Assembly: GCF_007109405.1 (NCBI RefSeq)
Contig: NZ_VJOY01000008.1
Location: forward strand, 1-64,000
From: Pseudomonas mangiferae
GTDB taxonomy: Bacteria > Pseudomonadota > Gammaproteobacteria > Pseudomonadales > Pseudomonadaceae
Reading direction: 5' to 3'
DNA: 64,000 nucleotides
Below, in pieces: positions 1 to 9,522 of this stretch (positions within the stretch are counted from its first letter, which is position 1; every line of letters starts with the position of its first letter). The position numbers and the translations under genes were made by a program. The notes under the pieces were generated by a model. The model was not told the origin of the DNA, made no database searches, and saw only the letters and a list, made by a program, of their open reading frames with translations.

Positions 1-34
1 CCACCCCGCCCCGTCCGCCCGAGGAAACGCCCTA

Positions 35-1114
35 ATGCTCGCCTATATCGTGCGGCGCCTGCTGCTGATCGTGCCGACGCTGTTCGGCATCCTGCTGATC
101 AACTTCATCATCGTCCAGGCCGCGCCGGGCGGGCCGGTGGACCAGATGATCGCGCGCCTGGAAGGGCTCGACACCGGTGGCGCCACCGCGCGGATCTCCG
201 GCGGCGGCCGCGAGGTGTCCGGCGGCGACGCCCACTACCGCGGCAGCCAGGGCCTGGACCCGGACATGGTGGCGCAGATCGAGAAGATGTACGGCTTCGA
301 CAAGTCGGCCAGCGAACGCTTCTGGCTGATGCTCAAGAGCTATGCACGGCTGGACTTCGGCGAAAGTTTCTTCCGCGACGCCAAGGTCACCGACCTGATC
401 GTCGAGAAGATGCCGGTGTCGATCTCCCTGGGCCTGTGGAGCACCCTGATCACCTACCTGGTGTCGATCCCCCTGGGGATCGCCAAGGCCACCCGCCACG
501 GCACCCCGTTCGATGTCTGGACCAGTGCCGCGGTGGTGGTGGGCTACGCCATTCCCTCGTTCCTGTTCGCCATCCTGCTCATCGTGCTGTTCGCCGGCGG
601 CAGCTACTTCGACTGGTTCCCGCTGCGGGGGCTGACCTCCGCCAACTTCGCCGAGCTGTCCCTGGGCGGCAAGCTGCTGGACTATTTCTGGCACCTGGCG
701 CTGCCGGTCACCGCCCTGGTGATCGGCAACTTCGCCACCCTCACCCTGCTGACCAAGAACAGCTTCCTCGACGAGATCGGCAAGCAGTACGTGATCACCG
801 CCCGGGCCAAGGGCCTCAGCGAACGCCAGGTGCTCTACCGCCATGTGTTCCGCAATGCCATGCTGCTGGTGATCGCCGGCTTCCCGGCGGCGTTCCTCGG
901 CATCTTCTTCTCCGGCGCATTGCTGATCGAGGTGATCTTCTCCCTGGACGGCCTCGGCCTGCTGGGTTTCGAGTCGGTGGTCAGCCGCGACTACCCGGTG
1001 GTGTTCGGCACGCTGTTCATCTTTTCCCTGCTGGGGCTGCTGACCAAGCTGCTGAGCGACCTCTCCTACATGCTCATCGATCCGCGGATCGACTTCGACA
1101 GCCAGGAGCGGTGA
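35..1114 (+). CDS. yejB: Peptide ABC transporter permease YejB (NppB-like)
   Basis: 359 aa, the usual length for YejB-type inner-membrane permeases that import microcin C-like and other oligopeptides. The N-terminal helix follows the short cytoplasmic start [11 protein letters not shown] typical of DppB/OppB proteins. The coupling (EAA) loop is visible around residues 245-275 ([20 protein letters not shown]), followed by the last membrane segments. A GAGGA ribosome site lies 9-13 bases before the ATG. yejE starts one base after the stop, and yejF follows, so this is an operon; the yejA-type binding protein should lie just left of the window. In P. aeruginosa the equivalent operon (npp) also sits beside fabI and takes up peptidyl-nucleoside antibiotics. 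Substrate here is inferred from that family. Confidence 0.95.
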   Translation: MLAYIVRRLLLIVPTLFGILLINFIIVQAAPGGPVDQMIARLEGLDTGGATARISGGGREVSGGDAHYRGSQGLDPDMVAQIEKMYGFDKSASERFWLMLKSYARLDFGESFFRDAKVTDLIVEKMPVSISLGLWSTLITYLVSIPLGIAKATRHGTPFDVWTSAAVVVGYAIPSFLFAILLIVLFAGGSYFDWFPLRGLTSANFAELSLGGKLLDYFWHLALPVTALVIGNFATLTLLTKNSFLDEIGKQYVITARAKGLSERQVLYRHVFRNAMLLVIAGFPAAFLGIFFSGALLIEVIFSLDGLGLLGFESVVSRDYPVVFGTLFIFSLLGLLTKLLSDLSYMLIDPRIDFDSQER

Positions 1115-1115
1115 C

Positions 1116-2135
1116 ATGAGACTCTCGCCTTTCAACCGCCGGCGCCTGGAGCGCTTCAAGGCCCACAAGCGCGGCTGGTGGTCGCTGTGGCTGTTCCTTG
1201 TGCTGTTCGGTGTCAGCCTGGGCGCCGAGCTGATCGCCAACGACAAGCCGCTGGCCCTGCGCTACGACGGGGAATGGTTCTTCCCGGTGTTCAAGCGCTA
1301 CCCGGAGACCCGCTTCGGCGGCGAGTTCCCCCTGGAGGCCAACTACCGCAGCCCCTACATCCAGGGGCTGATCCAGGCCAAGGGCGGCGAGCTGTACTGG
1401 CCGCCGATCCCCTTCAGCTACGACACCATCAATTACGACCTGCGGGTGCCGGCCCCGGCGCCGCCCTCGTCGGTGAACTGGCTGGGTACCGATGACCAGG
1501 CCCGGGACGTGCTGGCGCGGGTGATCTACGGGTTCCGCCTGTCGGTGCTGTTCGCCCTGGCGCTGACCCTGTTCAGTTCCCTGATCGGGGTGTTCGCCGG
1601 CGCCCTGCAAGGCTATTACGGCGGCTGGGTCGACCTGCTGGGCCAGCGCTTCCTGGAAATCTGGTCCGGGCTGCCGGTGCTGTTCCTGCTGATCATCCTG
1701 TCCAGCTTCGTGCAGCCCAACTTCTGGTGGCTGCTGGGCATCCTCCTGCTGTTCTCCTGGATGAGCCTGGTGGACGTGGTGCGGGCAGAGTTCCTCCGCG
1801 GCCGCAACCTGGAATATGTGCGCGCGGCCCGCGCCCTGGGGATGGGCAACGGGGCGATCATGTTCCGCCATATCCTGCCCAACGCGACCATTTCCACCCT
1901 CACCTTCATGCCGTTCATCCTCACCACCGCCATCGGCAGCCTGACCACCCTGGACTTCCTCGGCTTTGGCCTGCCGGCCGGCTCCCCGTCCCTGGGCGAG
2001 TTGGTGGCCCAGGGCAAGGCCAACCTGCAGGCGCCCTGGCTGGGGATCAGCGCGTTCGTGGTGCTGGCGCTGATGCTTTCGCTGCTGGTGTTCATCGGCG
2101 AAGCCGTGCGCGACGCGTTCGACCCGAGGAAATAG
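1116..2135 (+). CDS. yejE: Peptide ABC transporter permease YejE (NppC-like)
   Basis: 339 aa, second permease of the Yej system. The N-terminus (RRRLERFKAHKRGWWSLWLF) is the cytoplasmic lead plus first helix seen in YejE/DppC proteins. It is followed by a long periplasmic insert rich in aromatic residues (about residues 45-125), including the phrase LGTDDQARDVLARVIYG that opens the permease core. The EAA loop is near residues 228-248 (YVRAARALGMGNGAIMFRHI). The start lies one base after the yejB stop and the stop two bases before the yejF start, so translation is probably coupled. It forms the membrane channel with YejB and is energised by YejF. Confidence 0.95.
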   Translation: MRLSPFNRRRLERFKAHKRGWWSLWLFLVLFGVSLGAELIANDKPLALRYDGEWFFPVFKRYPETRFGGEFPLEANYRSPYIQGLIQAKGGELYWPPIPFSYDTINYDLRVPAPAPPSSVNWLGTDDQARDVLARVIYGFRLSVLFALALTLFSSLIGVFAGALQGYYGGWVDLLGQRFLEIWSGLPVLFLLIILSSFVQPNFWWLLGILLLFSWMSLVDVVRAEFLRGRNLEYVRAARALGMGNGAIMFRHILPNATISTLTFMPFILTTAIGSLTTLDFLGFGLPAGSPSLGELVAQGKANLQAPWLGISAFVVLALMLSLLVFIGEAVRDAFDPRK

Positions 2136-2137
2136 CC

Positions 2138-3754
2138 ATGGCCGAGAATCTGATCGAAATCCGCGACTTGGCCGTCGAGTTCGTCTCCGGCTCCTGCGTG
2201 CAGCGGGTGGTGGACGGCGTGAGCTTCGACATCCGCAAGGGCGAGACCCTGGCCCTGGTGGGAGAAAGCGGCTCCGGCAAGTCGGTGACCGCCCACTCCA
2301 TCCTGCGCCTGCTGCCCTACGCCGTGGCGCGCCACCCGAGCGGCACCATCCGCTACGCCGGGGAGGACCTGCTGAGCCTGAACGAGCGGCGCCTGCGGGG
2401 CATCCGCGGCAACCGCATCGCCATGGTCTTCCAGGAACCGATGACCTCCCTCAACCCCCTGCACAGCGTCGGCAAGCAGATCGTCGAGGTGCTGGCCCTG
2501 CACAAGGGCCTGAGCGGCGAACCGGCGCGCCGTCGCGCCCTGGAGCTGCTGGAGCTGGTGGGCCTGTCCGACCCCGGCAAGCGCCTCGGCGCCTACCCCC
2601 ACGAGCTGTCCGGCGGCCAGCGCCAGCGGGTGATGATCGCCATGGCCCTGGCCAACGAACCGGAGCTGCTGATCGCCGACGAACCCACCACCGCTCTGGA
2701 CGTCACGGTGCAGCTGAAGATCCTCGACCTGCTCAAGGACCTGCAGGCACGCCTGGGCATGTCGCTGCTGCTGATCAGCCACGATCTCAACCTGGTTCGA
2801 CGAATCGCCCACCGTGTATGTGTCATGCAGCGGGGATGCGTCGTCGAACAGGCGTCTTGCGAGCAACTGTTCCAGGCACCGCAACATGCCTATACCCGCG
2901 AGCTGCTCGCCGCCGAGCCCCAGGGCGCCCCCCGGGAGGTCCCGCCGGCCGCTCCGCTGCTGGAGGTGGAGGACCTGCGGGTGTGGTTCCCGATCCGCAA
3001 GGGCGTGTTGCGCCGCACGGTGGATCAGGTGAAGGCGGTAGACGGCATCGATTTCTCGCTGCCCCGCGGGCAGACCCTGGGGATCGTCGGCGAGAGCGGT
3101 TCCGGCAAGTCCACCCTGGGCCTGGCGATCCTGCGGCTGCTGGCCAGCCGTGGCGCCATCCGCTTCCAGGGGCAGGCGCTGCAAGATATGACGCAACAAG
3201 AGGTACGGCCGTTGCGCCGGCAGATGCAGGTGGTCTTCCAAGACCCCTACGGCAGTCTCAGCCCGCGCATGTCGGTGGGCCAGATCGTCGGCGAAGGCCT
3301 GGCGATCCACCGCATCGGCGACGAGGCCGAGCGGGAGCGGGCGATCGTCGAGGCCCTGGTGGAAGTCGGGCTCGACCCGCAGGCGCGCCATCGCTACCCC
3401 CACGAGTTCTCCGGGGGCCAGCGGCAGCGCATCGCCATCGCCCGGGCGCTGGTACTCAAGCCGGCGCTGATCCTGCTGGACGAGCCCACCTCGGCGCTCG
3501 ACCGGACGGTGCAGCGCCAGGTGGTGGAATTGTTGCGGGACTTGCAGGCCAAGTACGACCTGACCTACCTGTTCATCAGCCATGACCTGGCGGTGGTCAG
3601 GGCGCTGAGCCACCAGTTGCTGGTGATGAAGCAGGGCCGGGTCGTCGAACAGGGGCCGGCCGAGGCGATCTTCGCCGCGCCGCAGCACCCTTATACGCGG
3701 CAGTTGCTGGAAGCCGCCTTCGTGGCGCCGGCGACCGCCGCTTCATCCAGATAG
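2138..3754 (+). CDS. yejF: Peptide ABC transporter double ATPase YejF (NppD-like)
   Basis: 538 aa with two complete nucleotide-binding domains in one chain, the YejF arrangement. Domain 1 has Walker A GESGSGKS at residues 42-49, signature LSGGQRQRV, and Walker [11 protein letters not shown]. Domain 2 has GESGSGKST near residue 318, signature FSGGQRQRI and [11 protein letters not shown]. An oligopeptide-type C-terminal tail follows each (QHAYTRELL and QHPYTRQLL). The start chosen is the ATG two bases after the yejE stop. The frame stays open far upstream, but only this ATG has the GAGGA site 7-11 bases before it and the conserved opening [15 protein letters not shown]. It powers YejB/YejE on the cytoplasmic face. 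Confidence 0.95.
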   Translation: MAENLIEIRDLAVEFVSGSCVQRVVDGVSFDIRKGETLALVGESGSGKSVTAHSILRLLPYAVARHPSGTIRYAGEDLLSLNERRLRGIRGNRIAMVFQEPMTSLNPLHSVGKQIVEVLALHKGLSGEPARRRALELLELVGLSDPGKRLGAYPHELSGGQRQRVMIAMALANEPELLIADEPTTALDVTVQLKILDLLKDLQARLGMSLLLISHDLNLVRRIAHRVCVMQRGCVVEQASCEQLFQAPQHAYTRELLAAEPQGAPREVPPAAPLLEVEDLRVWFPIRKGVLRRTVDQVKAVDGIDFSLPRGQTLGIVGESGSGKSTLGLAILRLLASRGAIRFQGQALQDMTQQEVRPLRRQMQVVFQDPYGSLSPRMSVGQIVGEGLAIHRIGDEAERERAIVEALVEVGLDPQARHRYPHEFSGGQRQRIAIARALVLKPALILLDEPTSALDRTVQRQVVELLRDLQAKYDLTYLFISHDLAVVRALSHQLLVMKQGRVVEQGPAEAIFAAPQHPYTRQLLEAAFVAPATAASSR

Positions 3755-3772
3755 CAGGAAGAGGAACGAACA

Positions 3773-4570
3773 ATGGGATTTCTCGCCGGTAAGCGGGTAC
3801 TGATCGTCGGTGTGGCCAGCAAGCTGTCCATCGCCTCGGGCATCGCCGCCGCCATGCACCGCGAAGGCGCCGAGCTGGCCTTTACCTACCAGAACGACAA
3901 GCTGAAGGGCCGTGTCGAGGAATTCGCCGCCGGCTGGGGCTCGGGCCCGGAGCTGTGCTTCCCCTGCGACGTGGCCTACGACGCCGACATCGAGTCGGTG
4001 TTCAAGGCCCTGGGCCAGAAGTGGGACAGTCTCGACGTGATCGTCCACTCGGTGGGCTTCGCCCCCGGCGACCAGTTGGATGGCGACTTCACCGACGTCA
4101 CCACCCGCGAGGGCTTCCGCATCGCCCACGACATCAGTGCCTACAGCTTCGTCGCCCTCGCCAAGGGCGGCCGCGAACTGATGAAGGGCCGCAACGGCAG
4201 CCTGCTCACCCTGTCCTACCTGGGCGCCGAACGCACCATGCCCAACTACAACGTGATGGGCATGGCCAAGGCCAGCCTGGAGGCCGGCGTCCGCTACCTG
4301 GCCGGCAGCCTCGGCCCGGAAGGCACCCGGGTCAACGCCATCTCCGCCGGGCCGATCCGCACCCTGGCGGCCTCCGGTATCAAGAACTTCCGCAAGATGC
4401 TCTCCGCCAACGAGAAGCAGACCCCCCTGCGGCGCAACGTGACCATCGACGAAGTCGGCAACGCCGGCGCCTTCCTCTGCTCCGACCTGGCCTCGGGCAT
4501 CAGCGGGGAAATCCTCTACGTCGACGGCGGCTTCAACACCACCGCCATGGGGTCGCTGGAAGACGAGTGA
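3773..4570 (+). CDS. fabI: Enoyl-ACP reductase (NADH), FabI
   Basis: 265 aa, normal length for FabI of the SDR family, which catalyses the last reduction in each round of fatty-acid elongation and is the triclosan target. The N-terminus [20 protein letters not shown] carries the nucleotide-binding segment. The catalytic Tyr-x6-Lys is seen in YNVMGMAK near residues 157-164, preceded by [11 protein letters not shown]. The C-terminal [12 protein letters not shown] is family-typical. A GGAAGAGGAAC ribosome site precedes the ATG. It lies 18 bases after yejF, so it may be read both from the transporter operon and from a promoter inside yejF; a strong terminator follows. The same yej/npp-fabI order is known in P. 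aeruginosa. Confidence 0.97.
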   Translation: MGFLAGKRVLIVGVASKLSIASGIAAAMHREGAELAFTYQNDKLKGRVEEFAAGWGSGPELCFPCDVAYDADIESVFKALGQKWDSLDVIVHSVGFAPGDQLDGDFTDVTTREGFRIAHDISAYSFVALAKGGRELMKGRNGSLLTLSYLGAERTMPNYNVMGMAKASLEAGVRYLAGSLGPEGTRVNAISAGPIRTLAASGIKNFRKMLSANEKQTPLRRNVTIDEVGNAGAFLCSDLASGISGEILYVDGGFNTTAMGSLEDE

Positions 4571-4589
4571 TCGTCGCCCCGCGCGAAAG

Positions 4590-4613
4590 AAGGCCGCCCA
4601 AGCGGCCTTTTTC
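4590..4613 (+). terminator. Intrinsic terminator after fabI
   Basis: Perfect GGCCGC (4592-4597) / GCGGCC (4602-4607) stem with a CCAA loop followed by TTTTT. The other strand has a weaker T-rich tail (TTCTTT), so it may also end the leftward gene that stops at 4626. Confidence 0.85.
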
Positions 4614-4625
4614 ATGCCCGTCGTT

Positions 4626-5303
4626 TCAGTGCGCCAGGCGCGCCAGGTCGGCAAACCCGCGAGGGAAGAACGCCAGGCTCGCCCAGCCCAGCTGGTGCAC
4701 CAGGACGATCAGCCAGAACACCGCCTGGTAGGACGCCTTGCGGGTCTTGTGCCGGTAGGCGCCCTGGGCGAGCCAGGCACCGGGCCAGCCGCCCAGCCAT
4801 TCCAGCCCGTGCAGGGTGGCTTCCGGGATGCGCCGGGCGTCGCGCTGTGCCAGGGCCTTGTCGCGACGATAGAGAAAGAAAACCAGCCCGCTGGCCAGGG
4901 GATACGCCAGCAGCCAGGCCGCAGGGGTCCCCTGCCCCATCAGTCGCCCGGCGCCCCCCAGGGGCAGCACACAGAGACCGAGCAACACCAGCAGGCGAGC
5001 CAGGCTCACGCGGCCGATGCCTGGCTTCATCCGCGACCGCGGCCCCTGGCGGGCGGCTGGCGTGCGCGGCGTCGGCACCTGGCAGCGGCCGCTGCCCTCC
5101 AGCCGGGCGCGACGGGCGCGCAGGCGCCCGTCCACGCGCTCCACGGTGAAACGTACCGGGTCGCCCACCCGGGGCCGTTCTTCCCCGCCCAGGGCGGAGA
5201 CATGCAGGAACACCGCCTCGCCACGCCCGTCCGGACGGATGAAGCCGAAGCCGCGCTCGTCTTCCCAGCGCTCGATACGGCCGGAACGCTCGACCGGACT
5301 CAT
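4626..5303 (-). CDS. Cold-shock domain / DUF1294 fusion membrane protein
   Basis: 225 aa. Residues 5-65 form a cold-shock (S1-like) nucleic-acid-binding domain with RNP1 GFGFI (residues 18-22) and RNP2 VFLHV (31-35). A basic, proline-containing linker follows (about 66-98). From about residue 100 to the end is a DUF1294 membrane domain with the typical DKALAQRDARRIPE and GGWPGAWLAQ segments and three or four hydrophobic helices. This fusion is a known but uncharacterised architecture in proteobacteria. Start: the ATG at 5303 overlaps the stop of the upstream hydrolase gene by four bases (ATGA), and the upstream in-frame codons do not look like protein. Role unknown; RNA binding at the membrane is inference from the domains. 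Confidence 0.88.
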   Translation of the reverse strand: MSPVERSGRIERWEDERGFGFIRPDGRGEAVFLHVSALGGEERPRVGDPVRFTVERVDGRLRARRARLEGSGRCQVPTPRTPAARQGPRSRMKPGIGRVSLARLLVLLGLCVLPLGGAGRLMGQGTPAAWLLAYPLASGLVFFLYRRDKALAQRDARRIPEATLHGLEWLGGWPGAWLAQGAYRHKTRKASYQAVFWLIVLVHQLGWASLAFFPRGFADLARLAH

Positions 5304-6286
5304 GCCGGCGACACACCCCCCGCGGGGTAGTGCCGCGCAAGGAAATCCAGCAGCCGGGCATTCACCTCGGCCGGCTTTTCCCCCTGCAGCCAGTGACCAC
5401 AGTCCGCCAGGGTGTGGGCCTCGACCCGAGGCACCCACTGGGCCATGCGCGCCAGGGTATGGGCCTCCAGGGTGCCGACCGGGTCATGGTCGCCGATCAG
5501 GAACAGCGCCGGCTGCTCGATACGGCGCTCGGCCAGGGGCTCCGACAGCGCCCAGTTTCGCTGGAAGTTGCGGTACCAGTTCAGCGCCGGGCCGAAGCCG
5601 CGCCCGGTGAAGGTAGCGAGGTAGTGCTGGAAGGACTCGTCGTCGCACCAGGCGGGCGGCACCCCGGGATCGGCCAGGCCCTCGAACAACCGCGAGCCGG
5701 CCGGTTTGTCCCGCAGGAACAGATCCTTGGGTACCTCGGCGGAGCAGGCCTGGAGCATGATCCGCAGGGTGCGCGGAATGTCTGCATCCAGCTCGGCCTC
5801 GGCCACGCCTGGGGTCTGGAAGTACAGGATGTAGTTGAAGCGGTCGCCGAAGGCCTCCCGCAGCAGCTCGGTGGCGGGTCGCTTCGGCCGGCCGCCGTAG
5901 GGGACCGAGAAACCGCCCACCACCTCGACCCGCTCGGGCGCCCGCAGCGCCAGGCTCCAGGCCACCGGGGCGCCCCAGTCGTGGCCGATCACCGCGGCGC
6001 GTGTCTGGCCGAGGGCATCCATGGCACCGAGGATGTCGTTGCCCAGGCTGGGCAGGTCATAGGCCTCGACGGCCTCGGGTGCACTGCTGCGGCCGTAGCC
6101 GCGCATTTCCGGCACCCAGACCCGGTAGCCGGCCGCGGCCAGGGCGTCAATCACGTGCCGCCAGGCGTGCCAGCACTCGGGGAACCCGTGCAGCAGCCAG
6201 ACCGGCCGGCCCTGTGCGGGCCCGGCGCCATACAGGCTGAGCTGGATGCCATTGACGTCCAGCAACTGGTGTTCGACGTGGCTCAT
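5300..6286 (-). CDS. Alpha/beta hydrolase, epoxide hydrolase-like
   Basis: 328 aa. The oxyanion motif HGFP is at residues 33-36. The nucleophile elbow GHDWG (101-105) carries Asp103 rather than Ser, which points to an epoxide hydrolase or haloalkane dehalogenase type enzyme and not an esterase. The acidic residue is in LIGDHDP near 265, and the catalytic His is H298 in DCGHWLQ. The cap domain lies between about 130 and 250. No signal peptide, so cytoplasmic. Its stop overlaps the start of the cold-shock/DUF1294 gene by four bases, so the two are co-translated. Natural substrate unknown. Confidence 0.9.
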   Translation of the reverse strand: MSHVEHQLLDVNGIQLSLYGAGPAQGRPVWLLHGFPECWHAWRHVIDALAAAGYRVWVPEMRGYGRSSAPEAVEAYDLPSLGNDILGAMDALGQTRAAVIGHDWGAPVAWSLALRAPERVEVVGGFSVPYGGRPKRPATELLREAFGDRFNYILYFQTPGVAEAELDADIPRTLRIMLQACSAEVPKDLFLRDKPAGSRLFEGLADPGVPPAWCDDESFQHYLATFTGRGFGPALNWYRNFQRNWALSEPLAERRIEQPALFLIGDHDPVGTLEAHTLARMAQWVPRVEAHTLADCGHWLQGEKPAEVNARLLDFLARHYPAGGVSPA

Positions 6287-6392
6287 GGTCGGTCTCTCGA
6301 GTGGAGTGATCCGCCACTATGCCAAAACCGTGGATGGACGTCGCCGAACCCGGACCCAGCACGGACACGCCTGAGCCAGCGGATGCGCGCCC

Positions 6393-7223
6393 TCAGCCCT
6401 GGGCGCTGCTCCAGTCGATCAGCTCGAAGCGCCAGGTGGCGAGGATCAACAGGCCGAAGGCGATGCGGTACCAGGCGAACACCGCGTAGCTGTGGTGGGC
6501 GATGAACTTCAGTAGCCCGCGCACCGCGAGCATGGCGAACAGGAACGAGGTGACGAAGCCGATGGCGAACACCGGCAGGTCCGCCGGCATGAACAGCTCG
6601 TGGTACTTGTAGCCGGAGTACACGGCCGCCCCCACCATGGTGGGCATCGCCAGGAAGAAGGAGAACTCGGTGGCGGCCTGGCGCGACAGCCCGAACAGCA
6701 GGCCGCCGATGATGGTGGCGCCGGAGCGGGAGGTGCCGGGGATCATCGCCAGGCACTGGGCCAGGCCGATCTTCAGGGCGTCGTGCCAGCGCAGCTGGTC
6801 GAGGGTCTCGACCCGCACCACGTGCCGCCGACGCTCCGCCCAGAGCATGACCACCCCACCCAGAACCAATGCCCCCGCCACCGTCAGCGGGTTGAACAGG
6901 TAGCGATGGATCAGGTCCGCGCAGAGCACGCCGAGGACCACCGCCGGGAGGAAGGCCACCAGCAGGTTGGCGGTGAAGCGCCGGTCACGGGGCTGGCTGG
7001 GCAGGCCATGGAGGATGGCGAGGATCTTCGCGCGGAACTCCCAGACCACCGCGAGGATCGCGCCGAGCTGGATGATGATGTTGAACGCCATGGCTCGCTC
7101 ACCGCCAAACCCGAGCAAGTCGGCGACGATGATCTGGTGTCCGGTGCTGGAGATGGGCAGGAACTCCGTGAGGCCTTCGACGATACCCAGAATCAACGCT
7201 TGAGCCGCTACCCAGAAATCCAA
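6393..7223 (-). CDS. uppP: Undecaprenyl-diphosphatase UppP (BacA)
   Basis: 276 aa polytopic membrane enzyme that recycles undecaprenyl pyrophosphate to the monophosphate carrier used for peptidoglycan and O-antigen; extra copies give bacitracin resistance. Both family motifs are present: [14 protein letters not shown] (residues 16-29), containing the two conserved acidic residues and His29, and PGTSRSG (162-168) with Arg166. About eight hydrophobic segments are visible and the length matches the family. It is a single gene, read leftward from the long low-coding gap at 7224-7975. The 106 bases between its stop and the next gene start at 6286 suggest the hydrolase has its own promoter. Confidence 0.96.
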   Translation of the reverse strand: MDFWVAAQALILGIVEGLTEFLPISSTGHQIIVADLLGFGGERAMAFNIIIQLGAILAVVWEFRAKILAILHGLPSQPRDRRFTANLLVAFLPAVVLGVLCADLIHRYLFNPLTVAGALVLGGVVMLWAERRRHVVRVETLDQLRWHDALKIGLAQCLAMIPGTSRSGATIIGGLLFGLSRQAATEFSFFLAMPTMVGAAVYSGYKYHELFMPADLPVFAIGFVTSFLFAMLAVRGLLKFIAHHSYAVFAWYRIAFGLLILATWRFELIDWSSAQG

Positions 7224-7479
7224 TCGACACCTCGTTCGCCTTATGAATGGATGCGGCGGCCACCCGGTCTCGCCGCTCGGGCCGTCACGCGGAGCCGGCA
7301 GAACCGGTGCGCGCGCGGCATCCTATCAAGCTTGTTGTGCAAGAAAAGTGAAAAGACCGGTAAACCCGCCGCCGGTTCGTCCGAAGCGGAGTAAAGGCTT
7401 GGTAAATCCGACACTTGGGGAGCCTTCCTAGACGCCATGGGAACAGTCGGACCCAGGCCATCTGAATGACCATTCGCGC
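7224..7479. other. Intergenic, upstream of uppP
   Basis: This stretch holds the leader and promoter region of uppP, with locally lower GC around 7320-7400 (for example TCCTATCAAGCTTGTTGTGC). No frame with convincing protein features was found on either strand, and no hairpin plus T-run was seen. Confidence 0.4.
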
Positions 7480-7860
7480 CTAGCCCCGCTCGCGCACCAG
7501 AGCGAGGCGCTCGCCGAGGCCGGTCTCCCGCTCCTCCCGTAGCAGGAGGGCCAGCGCCGACAGCGCCCCGCAGGCGCCAGGAGCCAGAACCCGGCGCGCC
7601 GGTAGGGCCGCCGGCTCGGCTCGAACGCGGCCAAGGTGGTCAGGTATCGCCGCGATGCCCGCCACCTGCACCACCCCAGCAGCCGCGCGAGCAAGGTACT
7701 GGCCAGGCACGGCCGCCATGGGCCGGGTCCACGTCGATCTCCCGCAGCAGCATCAGGGGCCCCAAGAGCTCGGCGCAGGCGAAGCCCACCACGGTGCATC
7801 CCGGTCCCGCGCCCTCACAGGCGTCCGCTGCGCGGCGCGTCCTGCAGCAGGGCCGGTGCC
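7480..7860 (-). pseudogene. Possible decayed membrane-protein gene
   Basis: The leftward strand carries pieces of plausible hydrophobic protein in different frames. They are CTVVGFACAELLGPLMLL (about 7740-7795), then FEPSRRPYRRAGFWLLAPAG (about 7565-7625), then GALSALALLLREERETGLGE (about 7500-7560) ending at a stop at 7480. Reading them as one protein needs at least two frameshifts. Either this is a broken small inner-membrane protein gene, or it is high-GC noise that looks like protein. I do not recognise a family. Upstream, 7861-7975 contains nothing I can name. Confidence 0.25.
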
Positions 7861-7975
7861 AGGGTCGTGCTCCGCAGGGCGGCGGGCAGCACTGTCGGCG
7901 GGAAACGCGTCGCCGCCCGCGCCGCCGGGTCATCGGGGCGGGCCGTATCGAGCCCATAGCGCGGGTCGAGTCGGC

Positions 7976-9292
7976 TCACAGCAGCATGGCCGCGGCCCAG
8001 CCGAAGGCCAGCAGCGGCAGGTTGTAGTGCAGGAAGGTGGGCACCACGGTGTCCCAGATGTGGTCGTGCTGGCCATCCACGTTGAGCCCGGCGGTGGGCC
8101 CGAGGGTGGAGTCGGAGGCCGGCGAACCGGCGTCGCCCAGGGCGCCGGCGGTGCCGATGAGGCTGACGATGGCCAGCGGGCTGAAGCCCAGTTGCACGCA
8201 CAGGGGCACGAAGATCCCCGCGATGATCGGCACCGTGGAGAAGGACGAGCCGATGCCCAGGGTCACCAGCAAACCTACCAGCAGCATCAGCAGCGCACCG
8301 AGGGCACGGTTGTTGCCGATCAGCGCCGACGAGGCGTTCACCAGCCCCTGAACCTGGCCGGTGGCGCGCATCACCTCGGCGAAACCGGCGGCAGCGATCA
8401 TGATGAAGCCGATCATCGCCATCATCTTCATGCCCTCGGTGAACAGCCCGTCCACCTCGCCCCAGCGCACCACGCCGCTGCCGGAGAACACCAGGAAGCC
8501 CGCCAGGGCGCCGACGATCATGGAGTCCAACCACAGCTGCACGACGAAGGTCACCACCACCGCGACGCCGGCGACCCACAGGGTCGCGGGGCTGTAGCGC
8601 TGCCGGGTGGGCTCGACGCGCTCGATGGCGTCCAGGTCGTAGGCCCGTGGGCGGCGATAGCTGAACAGCGCCAGCAGCAGCCCGGCGAGCATGCCCAGGG
8701 CCGGGATCGCCATGGCCCGGGTGACGTCGACCCCGGCCACGTCCACCCCGCTGCGGGCCACGTTGGCCAGCAGAATCTCGTTGAGGAAGATGTTGCCGAA
8801 GCCCACCGGCAGGAACATGTAGGGGGTGACCAGGCCGAAGGTGATCACGCAGGCCACCAGGCGACGGTCGACGCCCAGGCGGGACAGCACGTAGAGCAGC
8901 GGTGGCACCAGCAACGGGATGAAGGCGATGTGGATGGGCAGCAGGTTCTGCGAGGCCACCGCCGCGCCCAGCAGCAGCACGACCAGCAGCCATTTCAGGC
9001 GGCGGTAGCCGGCCTCCGGCTGGTGCCCGGCCAGGCGCGTGACGCGGTCGGCCAGGGCATGGGCCAGGCCGGACCGGGAAATGGCCACGGCGAAGGCGCC
9101 CAGCATGGCGTAGGACAGCGCCACGGTGGCGCCGCCACCCAGGCCCTGGTTGAAGGCGCCGAGAGAACCGGCCAGGCCTAAACCGCCCAGCCAGCCCCCC
9201 AGGAGCGCCCCGGCGATCAGCGCGATGATCACGTGTACGCGGCACAGGCTGAGCACCAGCATGAGGGCGACGGCGGCGAGAACGGCGTTCAT
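7976..9292 (-). CDS. Na+/H+ antiporter family protein (YuiF/NhaC-like)
   Basis: 438 aa, about eleven or twelve hydrophobic segments. The N-terminal pair [20 protein letters not shown] and the glycine-rich loop [20 protein letters not shown] match the YuiF-like branch of the ion-transporter superfamily, annotated variously as Na+/H+ antiporter or amino-acid permease. A second repeat with [20 protein letters not shown] and the C-terminal phrase [20 protein letters not shown] is strongly characteristic. Transcribed leftward, divergent from the chemoreceptor at 9523, with a 230-base shared promoter region. Whether it moves protons, sodium or an amino acid cannot be told from sequence. Confidence 0.85.
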   Translation of the reverse strand: MNAVLAAVALMLVLSLCRVHVIIALIAGALLGGWLGGLGLAGSLGAFNQGLGGGATVALSYAMLGAFAVAISRSGLAHALADRVTRLAGHQPEAGYRRLKWLLVVLLLGAAVASQNLLPIHIAFIPLLVPPLLYVLSRLGVDRRLVACVITFGLVTPYMFLPVGFGNIFLNEILLANVARSGVDVAGVDVTRAMAIPALGMLAGLLLALFSYRRPRAYDLDAIERVEPTRQRYSPATLWVAGVAVVVTFVVQLWLDSMIVGALAGFLVFSGSGVVRWGEVDGLFTEGMKMMAMIGFIMIAAAGFAEVMRATGQVQGLVNASSALIGNNRALGALLMLLVGLLVTLGIGSSFSTVPIIAGIFVPLCVQLGFSPLAIVSLIGTAGALGDAGSPASDSTLGPTAGLNVDGQHDHIWDTVVPTFLHYNLPLLAFGWAAAMLL

Positions 9293-9522
9293 GAAAACTC
9301 CTGCAAGGCGTCTGGCATGCGCCCTGCGGGACGGGCCGTGGCGAAAAGCGGCGTACTCTGCCGAAACTGGCCGGGCCTGTCAAAGCGCTGCCCAGCCATC
9401 GCGATAGCGGCCCGTTCCTTCCCCGAACAGGCAATTTCGGGGAGGGTTGTGCATACTTTCCCGGTCAACGCCTTCCCTCGATCCTCTGCGCGCGCCTCTC
9501 CGACGCTAAGGAGCTGCATCCC

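Noticed and set aside
1-34. A gene ending at the left edge
   Set aside because: The first 34 bases contain the yejB ribosome site and no readable coding end; the expected binding-protein gene must end before base 1 or within these few bases and cannot be identified.
1616-3688. A 690-codon leftward frame opposite yejE/yejF
   Set aside because: Antisense shadow of two well-supported ABC transporter genes; Gln/His/Arg-rich with no recognisable motif.
9380-9407. FliA (sigma-28) promoter for the chemoreceptor at 9523
   Set aside because: TCAAAG-N14-CGCGATAG matches the -10 element at only 5 of 8 positions and is 115 bases from the start, so it is mentioned but not listed as a feature.
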